The notes under the pieces: model-generated | Told to the model about the DNA's origin: nothing | The model's database searches: none | Seen by the model: only the letters and a program-made list of their open reading frames with translations | NCBI GenBank assembly: GCA_015698045.1 | Contig: BLAL01000030.1 | Coordinates: 868,001 to 932,000 of the forward strand | Source of the DNA: Rhizophagus clarus | Taxonomy: Eukaryota > Glomeromycota > Glomeromycetes > Glomerales > Glomeraceae | Direction of reading: 5' to 3' | DNA: 64,000 nt | Made by a program: the position numbers and the translations under genes | Shown: positions 44,875-55,055 of the stretch, piece by piece | Layout of the letters: each line of letters begins with the position of its first letter | How positions within the stretch are numbered: the stretch's first letter is position 1

Positions 44875-46690
44875 TGATGGACAACTTTTCTGATAATGGC
44901 CAAATTTACCACATGATAAGCATCAGCACTGTTGTTGAGTATTACTTTTATCTGAAATTTCTTGCATCAGAATTCTTTTTTTTTATACCCCATCGCACTT
45001 TTTAGTCTCTTTTTTGATAGAACTTCTCTAATTTTAATTATATGAGGATTAGTTATCTATTCAATTAAATCTTTTTGTAACAGAATTATACTGCTATCTT
45101 TTTGACTAGATTCATTAATTCCTATTATGTCATAATTTTCTTTAATATCATCATCATCACCTATATTTTTTTCTCGCTTTAACTCATAATGTGATTAATT
45201 CATGATCACTATTAGTTTCTAATGCAACATTGATAGTAGTTTTTGCTGTAGAAAATGCAATTTCAAACTTATTTCATTGATGAGTGTTTTAGTGAACAAC
45301 TTTATTATGATCTAATCCTTAAATATGATGTAAACTTTGGAATGTACATGTAATTTGAAATGAAGTTATATCAGTTGATGTTTTTATTACTGTAAGAATT
45401 GGTGAATTCTTGAGATTAATGTCCAAATTAGATAAAATGTTATCTTTATACCATCTAATGAGCATAATACTAATATGGAACTTTATTAAATATGAATATA
45501 GTGTCACTTTCCAATAGTGGTGGCAAATTATACTTTTTGTGATTGTTTCTAAACAAATACAAAAATATGTTTCATCATCTAAAAGTATCACTAAATTGTT
45601 CTTACGTGAAAGGCCTCCTATACATCGTATTCTTTCATATTTTAATAATATTTGAAGTTTCAATATTATTTAAAAGAGATGCTAAGGTTATTTGTGGTTC
45701 ATCAATAATATTTTCAATAAAATTATCATTAGCAGTTTTAACATTTACTAAATTTTATAAGATTTATGCAAGTAAAATATTTTTTTATCAATAAATATTA
45801 CTTAATCTTAATAAAACATTACTTACTTTATTCAAAGTTAATACTAAATGACCTTTATAAGTAAATGATTAAAAGATTTGAAACTTTTGCCAGGATAATA
45901 CAAGAGGTATTAAAAATTAATTAAAAACTGCATCAATATTAAAAAAAAATTGAGATGATAAATGCAGAAGTCCAACTGTTGTTTGGTAAACTTTAAAATT
46001 AGCTAATTTACAATATTAAAATTTGGCTTTATGTCTTTTATCAATAACTTTTTCAATGTCACAAAGACTACTTGCACTATTTAATGCTTTTTTAATAATA
46101 GCGTTAAATGATTCAACACTTTAAGTACTTTAAATTCTCACATTAAATTGAAATGATGTATAAGCTTTAACCTAACTATTTTGATTAAAATATAGTACTT
46201 TAATCATATACAGTTGACTTTCTGGAAATTCATTCATCATAGACCCCTATTATTGTTCAAATAGTTCTATGCTTAACATATTTCTGCATAAATAAAAGGC
46301 TTTACTAAACGAATGAAATTTTGTACCTAATTCTGTTTTAAGATGTTTAGTAATATTTTGCCAGATATGGAAAAAGCAATAAAAATATGGAGTTGTTGGA
46401 AAAACATGAGCAGTCGTATTAATTAATCCTGGTTCTGAATCTGTGCAAAATGCCTTTGGTGTAATATTATTAGTTGCTTTTATAAGACATTGTAAAATCC
46501 AAATATATGTAGACACTATTTCATCTTCAACAAGAACATTTGCTACATTGCAAAATTTTCCATAATTGTTCTTGATCATAAATACACTTAAGTACATATT
46601 GTACTTATTCATTTTACAAGTATTGTCATTTAATACTACATCATGAAAATGTTGATATAGTTCTTGCTGTGATGGAGACTAAGGTTGCTT
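44875..46690 (-). pseudogene. MULE transposase, catalytic and C-terminal part, broken
   Basis: The text from 46690 down reads SPSQQELYQHFHDVVLNDNT, NKYNMYLSVFMIKNNYGKF, FCTDSEPGLINTTAHVFPTT and PYFYCFFHIWQNITKHLKTE, typical of the MULE domain in FAR1-related transposases. A SWIM zinc finger follows near 45530-45560 (FCICLETITKSIICHHYW, the CxC and CxH pairs). A CCHC-like knuckle, CGKFGHYQKSC, closes the protein near 44890. Several stops and frame changes are present, for example around 45000-45300 and 45660-46240. The matching N-terminal FAR1 part lies beyond the array at 50160-50720, so the gene has been split. Confidence 0.78.
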
Positions 46691-46949
46691 GCTGAAACTA
46701 GGGAGTTTTGGCATGCCAAAATTGCGAAACTGCTGAAACTAGGTTTTGGCAAGCACCTAAAAATACTGAAATGTCAAAACTGCTAAAACTGCCAAAACTG
46801 TTTCAGCATTTCGGCATAGTATATCATATGATATACATATAGTTTTGACATCTGCAGTTCACAGATCAATCTTTTATTTTTAGGATGCTGGATTGGACTT
46901 ACATATAAAGCAAGTTGGCAAATAAAAAAATGTTTTTAACGTTTTTTTC

Positions 46950-48495
46950 TTCTTTTTGTAGGAATGCTAGACGAAATTATGAATTGGATTTTTGAGTGAA
47001 GGTATTAATAGGGGATACTTCTTTTTAGTAATGTGATTCACATTACAATTTTTTTCTTTTATTATAGGTATTGTTAGTAAAAGATAAATTGAGAAGAGGA
47101 GGTTTGAGTTTATTTTTTTTTTTTAGTAACATTTATTAATATTATTTTTTTTCTTTTATTGTAGAAACGTTAGACGTATTACTATATACAAACTGGATAT
47201 TAATGAAAGGTAAATAGAGAAGGGAGAGTTTTGTGTTTTTCTTTAGTAATATTATTAACGTTACTTTTTTTTCTTTTATTGTAGGAATGCCAGACGTATT
47301 ACTATATACGAACCAGACATTAATGAAAGGTAAATGAAAAATAGTGTTATGATCTAGATGAATCTGTGATCCATTTTGTTCAATCTGGATTAATTTAGTT
47401 GATCCAGATAGTCATCATGGATTTTTAAATTCATTCAGAAATCTGCGGATTTTATCCGAATCATCTGTTAAATTTGTAACTTGGGCCAACTTTATAATTC
47501 TGGTCTGAATTATAATATCACGTAATCACAGATAAATATTTAGCCACTGCGTAAAAAATTTTTGCCTAGTTAAATACAGTAACAAAATTTTTATATTACA
47601 CAAACTTATAAATTTGGTCAGTACTATAAGTCTGACCAGAATTATGATTTAACAGATCATCCAGACCCATCTGCTTTTTTATCCAGATCCATCTGTCATC
47701 TGACTGAATTCTAACAGATGATCTAAAATGCTTTGGATCAGATTAATCTGCCAAATTGATGGATTGACATGATTCAGATCATAACACTAATGGGAAAGAA
47801 GGAGTTTTGTATTTTTTTTAGTAATGTTACTAACATTACTTTTTTTTCTTTTATTGTAGGAACATCAGATGTATTACTATACACAAACTGGATATTAATG
47901 AAAGGTAAATGGAGAAGGGGGAGTTTTGTGTATTTCTTTAATAACGTTACTAACGTTACTTTTTTTCTTTTATTGTAAGAACGCTGGACATATTACTATA
48001 CACAAATAGGACATTAATGAAAGGTAAATAGGGAAGAAGGAGTTTCATGTTTTTCTTTAGTAACATTACTAATATTACTTTTTTTCTTTTATTGTAAGAA
48101 TGCCAGACGTATTACTATATATGAACTGGATATTAATGAAAGGTAAATGGAGAAGAGGGAGTTTCATGTTTTTCTTTAATAACGTTACTAATGTTACTTT
48201 TTTTCTTTTATTGTAGGAATGCCAGATGTATTACTATACATGAACTGAACATTAATGAAAGGTAAATAGGGAAGGAGGAGTTTCATGTTTTTCTTTAGTA
48301 ATGTTACTAATGTTACTTTTTTTTCTTTTATTGTAGAAATGCCAGATATATTGATATATATGAACCAGTCTTTAAAAAGGTAAATAAAGGAAGATTTATG
48401 TTTTTTTAATAATATTTTTAATATTAATTTTTTCTTTTATTGTAAATATTATCAGATAAATTATACGAACTGGTCTTTGAGTAAAGGGTAATGAG
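46950..48495 (+). repeat. Tandem ~119-bp exon/intron-like modules, array 2
   Basis: Nine units. The exon-like blocks lie at 46962-47001, 47165-47209, 47285-47329, 47860-47904, 47979-48023, 48098-48142, 48217-48261, 48337-48379 and about 48447-48486. Six or seven are exactly 45 nt, start after TTTATTGTAG (or TAA in three), and end GAAAG before GTAAAT. Each intron-like spacer of about 75 nt contains TTACTAAC. Read in the single open phase (one base completing the previous codon), the unit encodes N-A-R-R-I-T-I-Y-E-P-D-I-N-E-R with small changes. Blocks 1 and 5 contain stops and some acceptor G bases are changed, so the array is partly decayed. Spacing is 119-121 bp. Confidence 0.82.
47342..47789. 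mobile_element. 448-bp hAT-type MITE inside array 2
   Basis: Perfect 14-bp inverted ends TAGTGTTATGATCT and complement. The flanks ATGAAAAA and ATGGGAAA look like an 8-bp duplication with two later changes. It sits in one intron-like spacer between units 3 and 4. Its interior repeats ATCTG, GATCCAGAT and CATCTGTTA words. Related ends occur at 53915-54482. Confidence 0.75.
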
Positions 48496-48529
48496 AAAGT
48501 TTCTTTTTATTTGTTTTATTTTTATTTTT

Positions 48530-49900
48530 ATTTTTATTGACAAGACGAAGAAAAATACAAAGAGATTTATAACAAATACTCAAACAAGTTAGTCTGCAGT
48601 AAAGTTTTGGCTAGATATCCATAACCAACTACAGATATGACAAAGCTAAACTATAATACTGGCTCCTGACAGATGACCCAACTAACATTTACCACATCCT
48701 CTACAAACCCCGCTGTATAGATACAACGCATGTAAAATCCCCTTACAGTCCTGTGCATTAAAGCACCTCACCTCTTCCGAAGAAGCTTCATCGAGTAGAC
48801 TATGCTGGATCTTAGATCCCAATTTTCTATTGAAGAAGAAAAATTGTAACAACCTTTCACCATCAGCACCACCAACAAAAGAAAAAAAAATGTAATAATT
48901 CAACTATAACTAAGATTGTTAAAAATTATAATATCTAGGCTAGGGAAATAAGATATGCAGTCGAGACTCAAAGAGTTGCTCGAAGTGTTATTAAAAAAAA
49001 AAAGGCTACAAAGCAAAAGCCTAATAAGATAAAAAATAAAAACAAAAACAAAAACAAATTACAAAAAAAAAAGAAAAAACATAAAATTTCTAGGGATTGT
49101 AAAAAAAAGGAATTTAATTGTAAATAAACCTAGAAATGTTTCAAAGGAGTGTGAAGTATAATTAGCCATCCTCTGTTGCCAGAAGATGTAAGAAGTCTGG
49201 AACCAGTCTTGACTTTTAAAGACAGCTAGTACCGTAGGGACCTTTCTCCATCAATATAAAGTCACCATGGTATCAAGTAAATCATCCGTCTACACTACTC
49301 AAGGTAGAGACGCGTTCAAAGTTCTGTAGTAATATTCTGATAAAGAATGAAACTGCGCAACTTGTGTACTCTACTAAGTACAGAGCGAATCATAGACTCA
49401 AAGAGACTAGAGCGAGTCATGCCCAAGTAGTATCTGACGAATCAGAAAATTCCAAATATTAGGCTGCAGATCATTCTATAATTGGACCAAACAAAAAAGC
49501 CCCTTATGTTTGGTCATGTGACAGGCCGATCATTAGATGGGAGTAAACCAAAAAGTATTTTTTCTCAAGAACGCCCTAAAAAAAAGGCAAAGAAAAAATA
49601 AAAATGTAGGTTTCTTGAGTCGAAAACTTGTCTAATAGATGAGTCGTAGGTTGGGTAAATCCCCATAGTGTATTTTCACCTAGCCTCAGTCTGTAGTATA
49701 GTTTTCTTCCCAAATATATTATCTCAGTTACTTTGTTGCCACCGCTGCCACTGACAAAGAAATATTGGGAACTCAAAAAACCCTGAAAATATTCGTTTAG
49801 CATATATGACAACCAAGTCTAGTGCTTTAAAGTGTGTTTTTAAATAAAGAAGGGAGGAGGGTGTAGGGACCATTGGCCTTTTAACAGTCAACCTACGGGA
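48530..49900. other. GC-richer segment of unknown nature
   Basis: Clearly less AT-rich than its surroundings. Two minus-strand open stretches (48682-48903 and 49576-49812) share a loose pattern: a block of Phe, then a Gly-rich turn (VGGADGERLL; SGSGGNKVTE), then GRKL or NRKLGSK. They may be a duplicated piece of a gene. A word GCGTTCAAAGTTCTG at 49312-49326 resembles a pol III B box only weakly. I recognise no family. Confidence 0.35.
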
Positions 49901-50159
49901 AAAAAATAAAAAAATATTTTTTAATAAAAAATGGTCATGACGGTTTCAGGGGAGAGTTCTTTTTTTTCTTTTTATTTGTTTATTTTTTTATTTACATTTT
50001 AATAATATTTTTTTTTTTTCTTGTAGGTTCTTATATGAAACTATGTCAAAACATTATTGATTATTAGTATCAGCTATGCCAAAACTATGGTGATTGATTA
50101 ATTTGTGATTATTTATATCTTCTAATGTTATGTATTTTACCTGATTTTCTAATTTTTAT

Positions 50160-50720
50160 TTGTAATATAAAATTATAATGCCACTGGCAATCAGACTTGT
50201 TAGAACCTCGTTTCTGTTGTAATTCTTAATTAATATTCTTACAAGGTTTGTAAATACCACTAAAAGAGCAATAGTATGACTTGTGTATAGTAATAGAAGA
50301 GTTATTTGGATCCTTATCATTTCTACAAATCTGATAACCAAAACCTCTTTTTAAACAGTAATTATATATAAACATATTAATAAATATCCAATCATCAAAA
50401 TTATCTTCTTTACAAAGATTATATTGATATATATTAAAATTATTAACTGAACTTAGAAGAATAATTCTATAGGTAGTTTATTAAAAAAATTATCAGAAAA
50501 CTTAGGAGGTGTAATAATATCTTTTAACACAGTATTTTTGTTAGTTTCTACAAAAAAGTTATTAGAAGACTTAAAAGGTATAAAGATATTTTCAAATATG
50601 GTATCTTTGTTGATTTCTATATAAAAATTTGTTTTCTTTAAAAAAGTTCTCAGGAAAAATAGCATTTTCAGAAAAATTTAGAAAGAAATTCCAATTTAAT
50701 TCTATTGTAACAAAAGTATT
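50160..50720 (-). pseudogene. MULE transposase, N-terminal FAR1-type part, broken
   Basis: Reading the minus strand gives a Asn/Phe-rich leader (50453-50665), then CKEDNFDDWIFINMFI, KRGFGYQICRNDKDPNN, SYYCSFSGIYKPCKNIN and KSDCQWHYNFIL. The spaced Cys/His residues of this segment are those of the FAR1/WRKY-GCM1-like zinc-binding domain found at the start of MULE transposases. At least one frame change and a stop are present. The linker and MULE core should follow but are displaced to 44875-46690 by the array-2 insertion. Confidence 0.7.
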
Positions 50721-50879
50721 TCGCTAAAATAAATGATATCACATGAACTATTATGACTTTATTTTATATTAGTAATGCATAAAATTTTTTATAATATGCA
50801 TAGGTGTGACAAATATTATTTAGTAACAAATTCCACATATTTGTACAAATTCAAGATTATACAATATAATGGTAAAAAT

Positions 50880-51060
50880 TACCAGTAGTAAAATTAAAAT
50901 TAAAATTAATAAAATTACCAGTAATTAATGAAAATTTAAATTTAAATTTATATAAATTTGTAGTTAAAATTACCAGCTAGTGAAACTAAATTTAAAAATT
51001 ATTAAATTCACCAGTGGTGATTAAAATTTGAATTTAACCATTGGTGAAATTTAAATAAAT
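50880..51060. repeat. Short repeats CACCAGTGGTGA / ACCAGTAGTAAAATTA
   Basis: Words TTACCAGTAGTAAAATTA, TTACCAGTAATTAATG, CACCAGTGGTGA and CCATTGGTGAAATTT recur. CCGGTGGTGAAAATTTCC and CACTGGTGGTAAAAATCACC at 44430-44500 are similar. They may be the subterminal repeats of the MULE element, giving a full element near 44450-51460. Confidence 0.45.
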
Positions 51061-53460
51061 CCTAAATTGAAAAGGAAATAAAAGAAAAAAATAACAAAGA
51101 AAAAGTGGAAGAAATAAAAGTAACAAAAGAAATAAAAATATTGAAAAAGAATGAAATAAAATCAAAAGAAATAAATAAAAAAAGTAAAAAGAAAATAAAA
51201 AGAAAAAGAAATAAAAAGGAATTAAAGTAAAAAAATAAAGAGAAATTAAAAAAAATAAAAAATGAAGAGGTAATTAAAAAAAAAATAAAAATAAAAAAAA
51301 TGAAGGAGATTAAAAAAAAATAAAAAAAACAAAAAGAAGCAAAAAATAAGGAAAACTTGAAAGAAGCGAAAAATGAAAAAATAAAGAAAAAAGGGTGAAA
51401 TTTATTTTTCACTCTGGGTGAGATTTGATATTACTCATTCCTGTCACGTAACATATATTTTGGATTGGCTGATTTTTGATTGGTTAATTTTTTTAACTTA
51501 AATTTATTCTTTCGTATAATATAAAAAAAATTTAAAAGTTCGCAATATAAAACAACTTTTATGTTACAAAATATTTGTGAATTTATTCCTTCAAAGTTTA
51601 TTGAATAAAAGAGTAAAGTATATTTATTTAAAACGAAAACTTAAGTTTATTGTATTCAAAGCCAAAACTTTTATTTAACATGACTAGTGATAATGATATG
51701 AAATACATATATATTGAAAAGTAATGAAACAAAAATAAAATAAATGGAAAAGGAGGCAAGACTAAAAAGGAGGGAAATAATATGTTTAATAAAAGGGAAA
51801 AAATGAAAAGATGGTAAACGAAAAAATAAAATTAAAACAAAGAAGAAATGAAAAGGAAGGGGAGCAGAAATGGAAGGGAAAGCAAAAGGATAAAAAAGAC
51901 AAAAATTAACATAAAGGAAAAATGAAAAGGAGAAGGAATTGAAAATTAAAATAAAAGGAAAAATAAGAGAAGAGGAAACAAAAAAATAGAAAATAAAAAA
52001 AACAGAAAGAAAAATAAAATGACAATGAAAATAAAAAGTAAAGGAAATGAAAAAAGGAAAATGAAAGGAAAAATGAAAGGGGAAAAAGAAACAAAATCAA
52101 AAATCAAACATAAATGAAAAGATGAGAGATAAAAATTATTAGTAATGTAATTAAAGGGATACAATAAAAAAAGGAATGAAACAGAATACTCATCCTATTT
52201 TTGAAAACCAAAAAAAAACATGTTGCAAAAGGGAAGACGAAAGGTAAAGAGGACAAAAACAGAAGACAAAAGAAAAATAAATGGAAACTGGATGAAAAAT
52301 AGAAGGGAAAAGTGAAGAAAAAAGAAAATAAAAAGGGAAAAATAAAAGAAACAGATAGAAGGGAAATGAAAATGAAAACGGAGGAAAGAAATAAAAATGA
52401 AAATAAGATGGAAAGAAAAAGAAAAGAGAATAAAAAAGGGAAAAATGAAAGGGAAAATGAAAGGGTAAAGGGAACAAAATCAAAAATGAGATGAAAATGA
52501 AAACAAAAAAAGGAAAGAAAAAATTTTGTTAGTAATGAAGATAAAGGGATACAGTAAAAAAAGGAATAAAATAGAATATCCACCTCATTTATGAAAAGAT
52601 CCAGAAAACCTAAAAAAACATGTAGAAAAAGAAAAGATGAAAGGTAAAGTGGACAAAAACAGAAGATGAAAGGAAAGAGATGGAAAACAGATGGAAAAAT
52701 GAAAGGAAAAGCAAAAAAAAGGAAAAATAAAAGAGAAAACGAAGAAAAAAGAAAATAAAAGGGAAAACAAAAGAAACAGATGGGAGGGAAATAAAAATAA
52801 AACTGAGAGGAAAAGTGAAAGATAAGAGAATAAAGAAAGGAAAAATGAAAGAGAAAGGGAACAAAAATGAAAAAGTATCAAAATTAAAAATGAAACGAAG
52901 ACCAAAAAAAAAGAAAAATGAAAGACTGTTATTAGTATGAAGGCAAGAATAAGAGAATAAGACAAAAAAAGTGAAGCTAAATACCACTTTCTGTTTCAAA
53001 GAGTTTCAACAAACTTAAAAAAAGAGAAAACCAGAAGCAGACGAAATTTAAAAAAAAAGAAGGAAAGGAAGAATAAAATAAGATTAGAAAACAAAACAAA
53101 AAAAAATTAGAAACAAAAAAATTAATGTACCTTTGACGTGAAACTAGAAGAATTTAATAAAGACCTAAGAATGAAAGAGAAAAAAATTAGGAAATGAAAA
53201 AAAAGAAATGAAAATGTGAAAAAAAGAAATATCAAACCTTTGATGCGAAGCTGAAAACTAACCAAACAGAGAAACAGATGTAATCTTAAAAAGAGTGAAA
53301 AATAAAGAAAAATTAAAAGAAATAAAAGTGAAAATTAATAATCAAAGAAATGATTGAATAAAAAATAAAAAGGATCAAAAGAAGCAAAAATCAAAAAAAA
53401 AAACAAAAAACAAAGAGAAATTAAAGAAAATTTAATATTAATTGAATTATTAAAAAAAAC
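51061..53460 (-). repeat. Purine-rich tract; minus strand reads as exon/intron-like array 4
   Basis: Nearly 2.4 kb in which the plus strand is A/G. It contains long diverged repeats: 52165-52550 and 52555-52945 align at a step of about 390 bp. On the minus strand each repeat has a T/C-rich tract ending in TTTTTTTAG, a short block (for example GTTTTCTGGATCTTTTCATA then AATGAG) and a GT-like start such as GTGGATATTC, with CATTACTAACAAAA between. Smaller units lie at 53120-53290, with blocks ending CACGTCAAAG and GCATCAAAG before GTACAT and GTTTGA. Phe/Leu/Ser open frames here are artefacts of the bias. Confidence 0.55.
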
Positions 53461-53914
53461 TAAAAGAATAATGATAATGATAGTATAATATATGATATAA
53501 ATGAAATTACAAAAAACTAATAAATAAAATTAAAAATAAAATATTAAAATTCCTTTTATATACAATAAATATAAAAATTTGTAATAATTTTATTGATTAA
53601 TCAATGTTTATATTAGGAAATTTTAAAAAATATTATATAGTTAAATTTTTGTAAAATATTATAAACTGTTTTTTTATATATGCAATTTTTTTTTTTTTTT
53701 TTTAATAATCTATATATACTTTTATTGATATTTAGTTTATATATCATATAAACAATTTATCAGAAACTATATCCACCCTAACTTGCAGAATGTGATCGTC
53801 AAATTATAGTTTAAGATAATAAATATAAATATAAAATATTATAAAATTAACTATTACTATATCTATTAAATATATTCTAGTGATAACTTTTTTTTTGAAA
53901 CATTATATTGATTC
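53461..53914. other. AT-rich spacer, no gene seen
   Basis: Long T run at 53688-53703 and AT dinucleotide words. Nothing else supported. Confidence 0.4.
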
Positions 53915-54482
53915 TAGTGTTTAGACCCGTAAATTGTTAATAACGGATAGAAATGGATATCCGTTATTATCAGGTATCCAGTTTGATGTTTAGGTTAACA
54001 GTTATCATCTGGATATAAAATCGACTAACGGATTTAACCAGTTGGATCTATCAGATACCGGATAGCTTCCATTGATCCAGATTTGTAACAGGTTAACAGA
54101 TTAATCATTGTTTTATAACAAAAATCAGCAAGAAGTTTTATATTAATGTAACTATTTTAAAACATACATCTTATATAAATACAATAATAAAAATTTATGT
54201 AATCATTAAATAAATACTCATTACCCACTTGTTATCCATCTGTTAACCACATGATAACAACTTGTTATTGTTATTCACTTGTTATCCATCCATTATCCAC
54301 TCGTTATTAATCTGCTATCCATCTGTTACTCATCCATTATTCACCCGCTAAGATATTGGTTAATCTGGATCAAACCCAATAACAAACTGGATTGAAAATT
54401 CATTAACTGATATTAATCCAGATTGAATTTTTCCTAATGGATGGATCCGATTTATCCATTAACAAACTGGGTCTGAACACTA
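53915..54482. mobile_element. 568-bp hAT-type MITE at the LINE 3' end
   Basis: Ends TAGTGTTTAGACCC and, inverted, GGGTCTGAACACTA. A perfect 8-bp duplication ATTGATTC flanks it (53907-53914 and 54483-54490). The interior repeats GTTATCCATCTGTTA and CTGGAT words, giving it an internally palindromic look. It is related at its ends to the MITE at 47342. Confidence 0.9.
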
Positions 54483-54895
54483 ATTGATTCCAAATCCAGT
54501 ATTACATTATTAATAATATTGCTAGTTTTTTTATAAGCCCAACTAAACCACCCATTATTATTAATTAATAAGCACATCTGATCATGAATCTTTTTGATTA
54601 TTATATCCCTTTTTGATGTTATGCAATTTTTTTCTGTTGCTATTTTGTATGAAGAATTAACAAGTATTGTAGTTAAAATTTCCTGTTCTTCTGATAACTT
54701 TTTACTTTCCAATTGTTGTTTTTCTTGCCTTGAGCATTTTGTTTGCTGATAAGAAGATTTAAAGTAATGTTCCATATTTTCAGTTTTATTCAATTTGTCT
54801 TTTTTTCCAATGTTGTTAGTTTTTTCCCATGCTATTGTTACTATACATCTTGGAAGCCAGATGAGCTCTTTAAAATGAATGATAAAGGAATTCAA
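54483..54895 (-). pseudogene. LINE C-terminal extension
   Basis: The frame reads FKELIWLPRCIVTIAWEKTN, KKDKLNKTENMEHYF, QQLESKKLSEEQEILTTILV and FSWAYKKTSNIINNVILDLE, then runs into the MITE at 54482. Its position just after the zinc knuckle suggests it is the tail of the LINE protein. I recognise no catalytic domain in it. Confidence 0.6.
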
Positions 54896-55055
54896 TAGTG
54901 TAACTATAAATATTGTATCTTTTGCTTCTGTAAATTCAAATAGCTGTTTTGCTAAATTAAAAAGATTATTATTAATTTTGGCTTTTAAAGCTAATATACA
55001 AAAATCAGTAAACTCCCTGCTATTATGGTGTATACCTAGTATCTTGTTTAATTTT

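Larger units (their letters stand above)
46695..50085. mobile_element. Insertion carrying exon/intron-like array 2
   Basis: It separates the two halves of the MULE transposase gene. The left border has TAGGGAGTTTTGGCATGCC and the right border, read inverted, has CATAGTTTTGGCATAGCTG, so AGTTTTGGCAT is a likely inverted end (about 46701 and 50080). The left subterminal region repeats AAACTGCTGAAACT. The interior holds array 2, a MITE and an unknown 1.3-kb segment. A target duplication was not found, so ends are approximate. Confidence 0.45.

Noticed and set aside
49312-49326. Possible pol III B box of a SINE or tRNA
   Set aside because: The match to the B-box consensus is weak, no A box is at the right distance and no cloverleaf can be drawn.
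51062-52999. Many Phe/Leu/Ser-rich open frames on the minus strand that look like membrane proteins
   Set aside because: They are produced by the A/G-only composition of the plus strand; all overlap in several frames and show no start context or family text.
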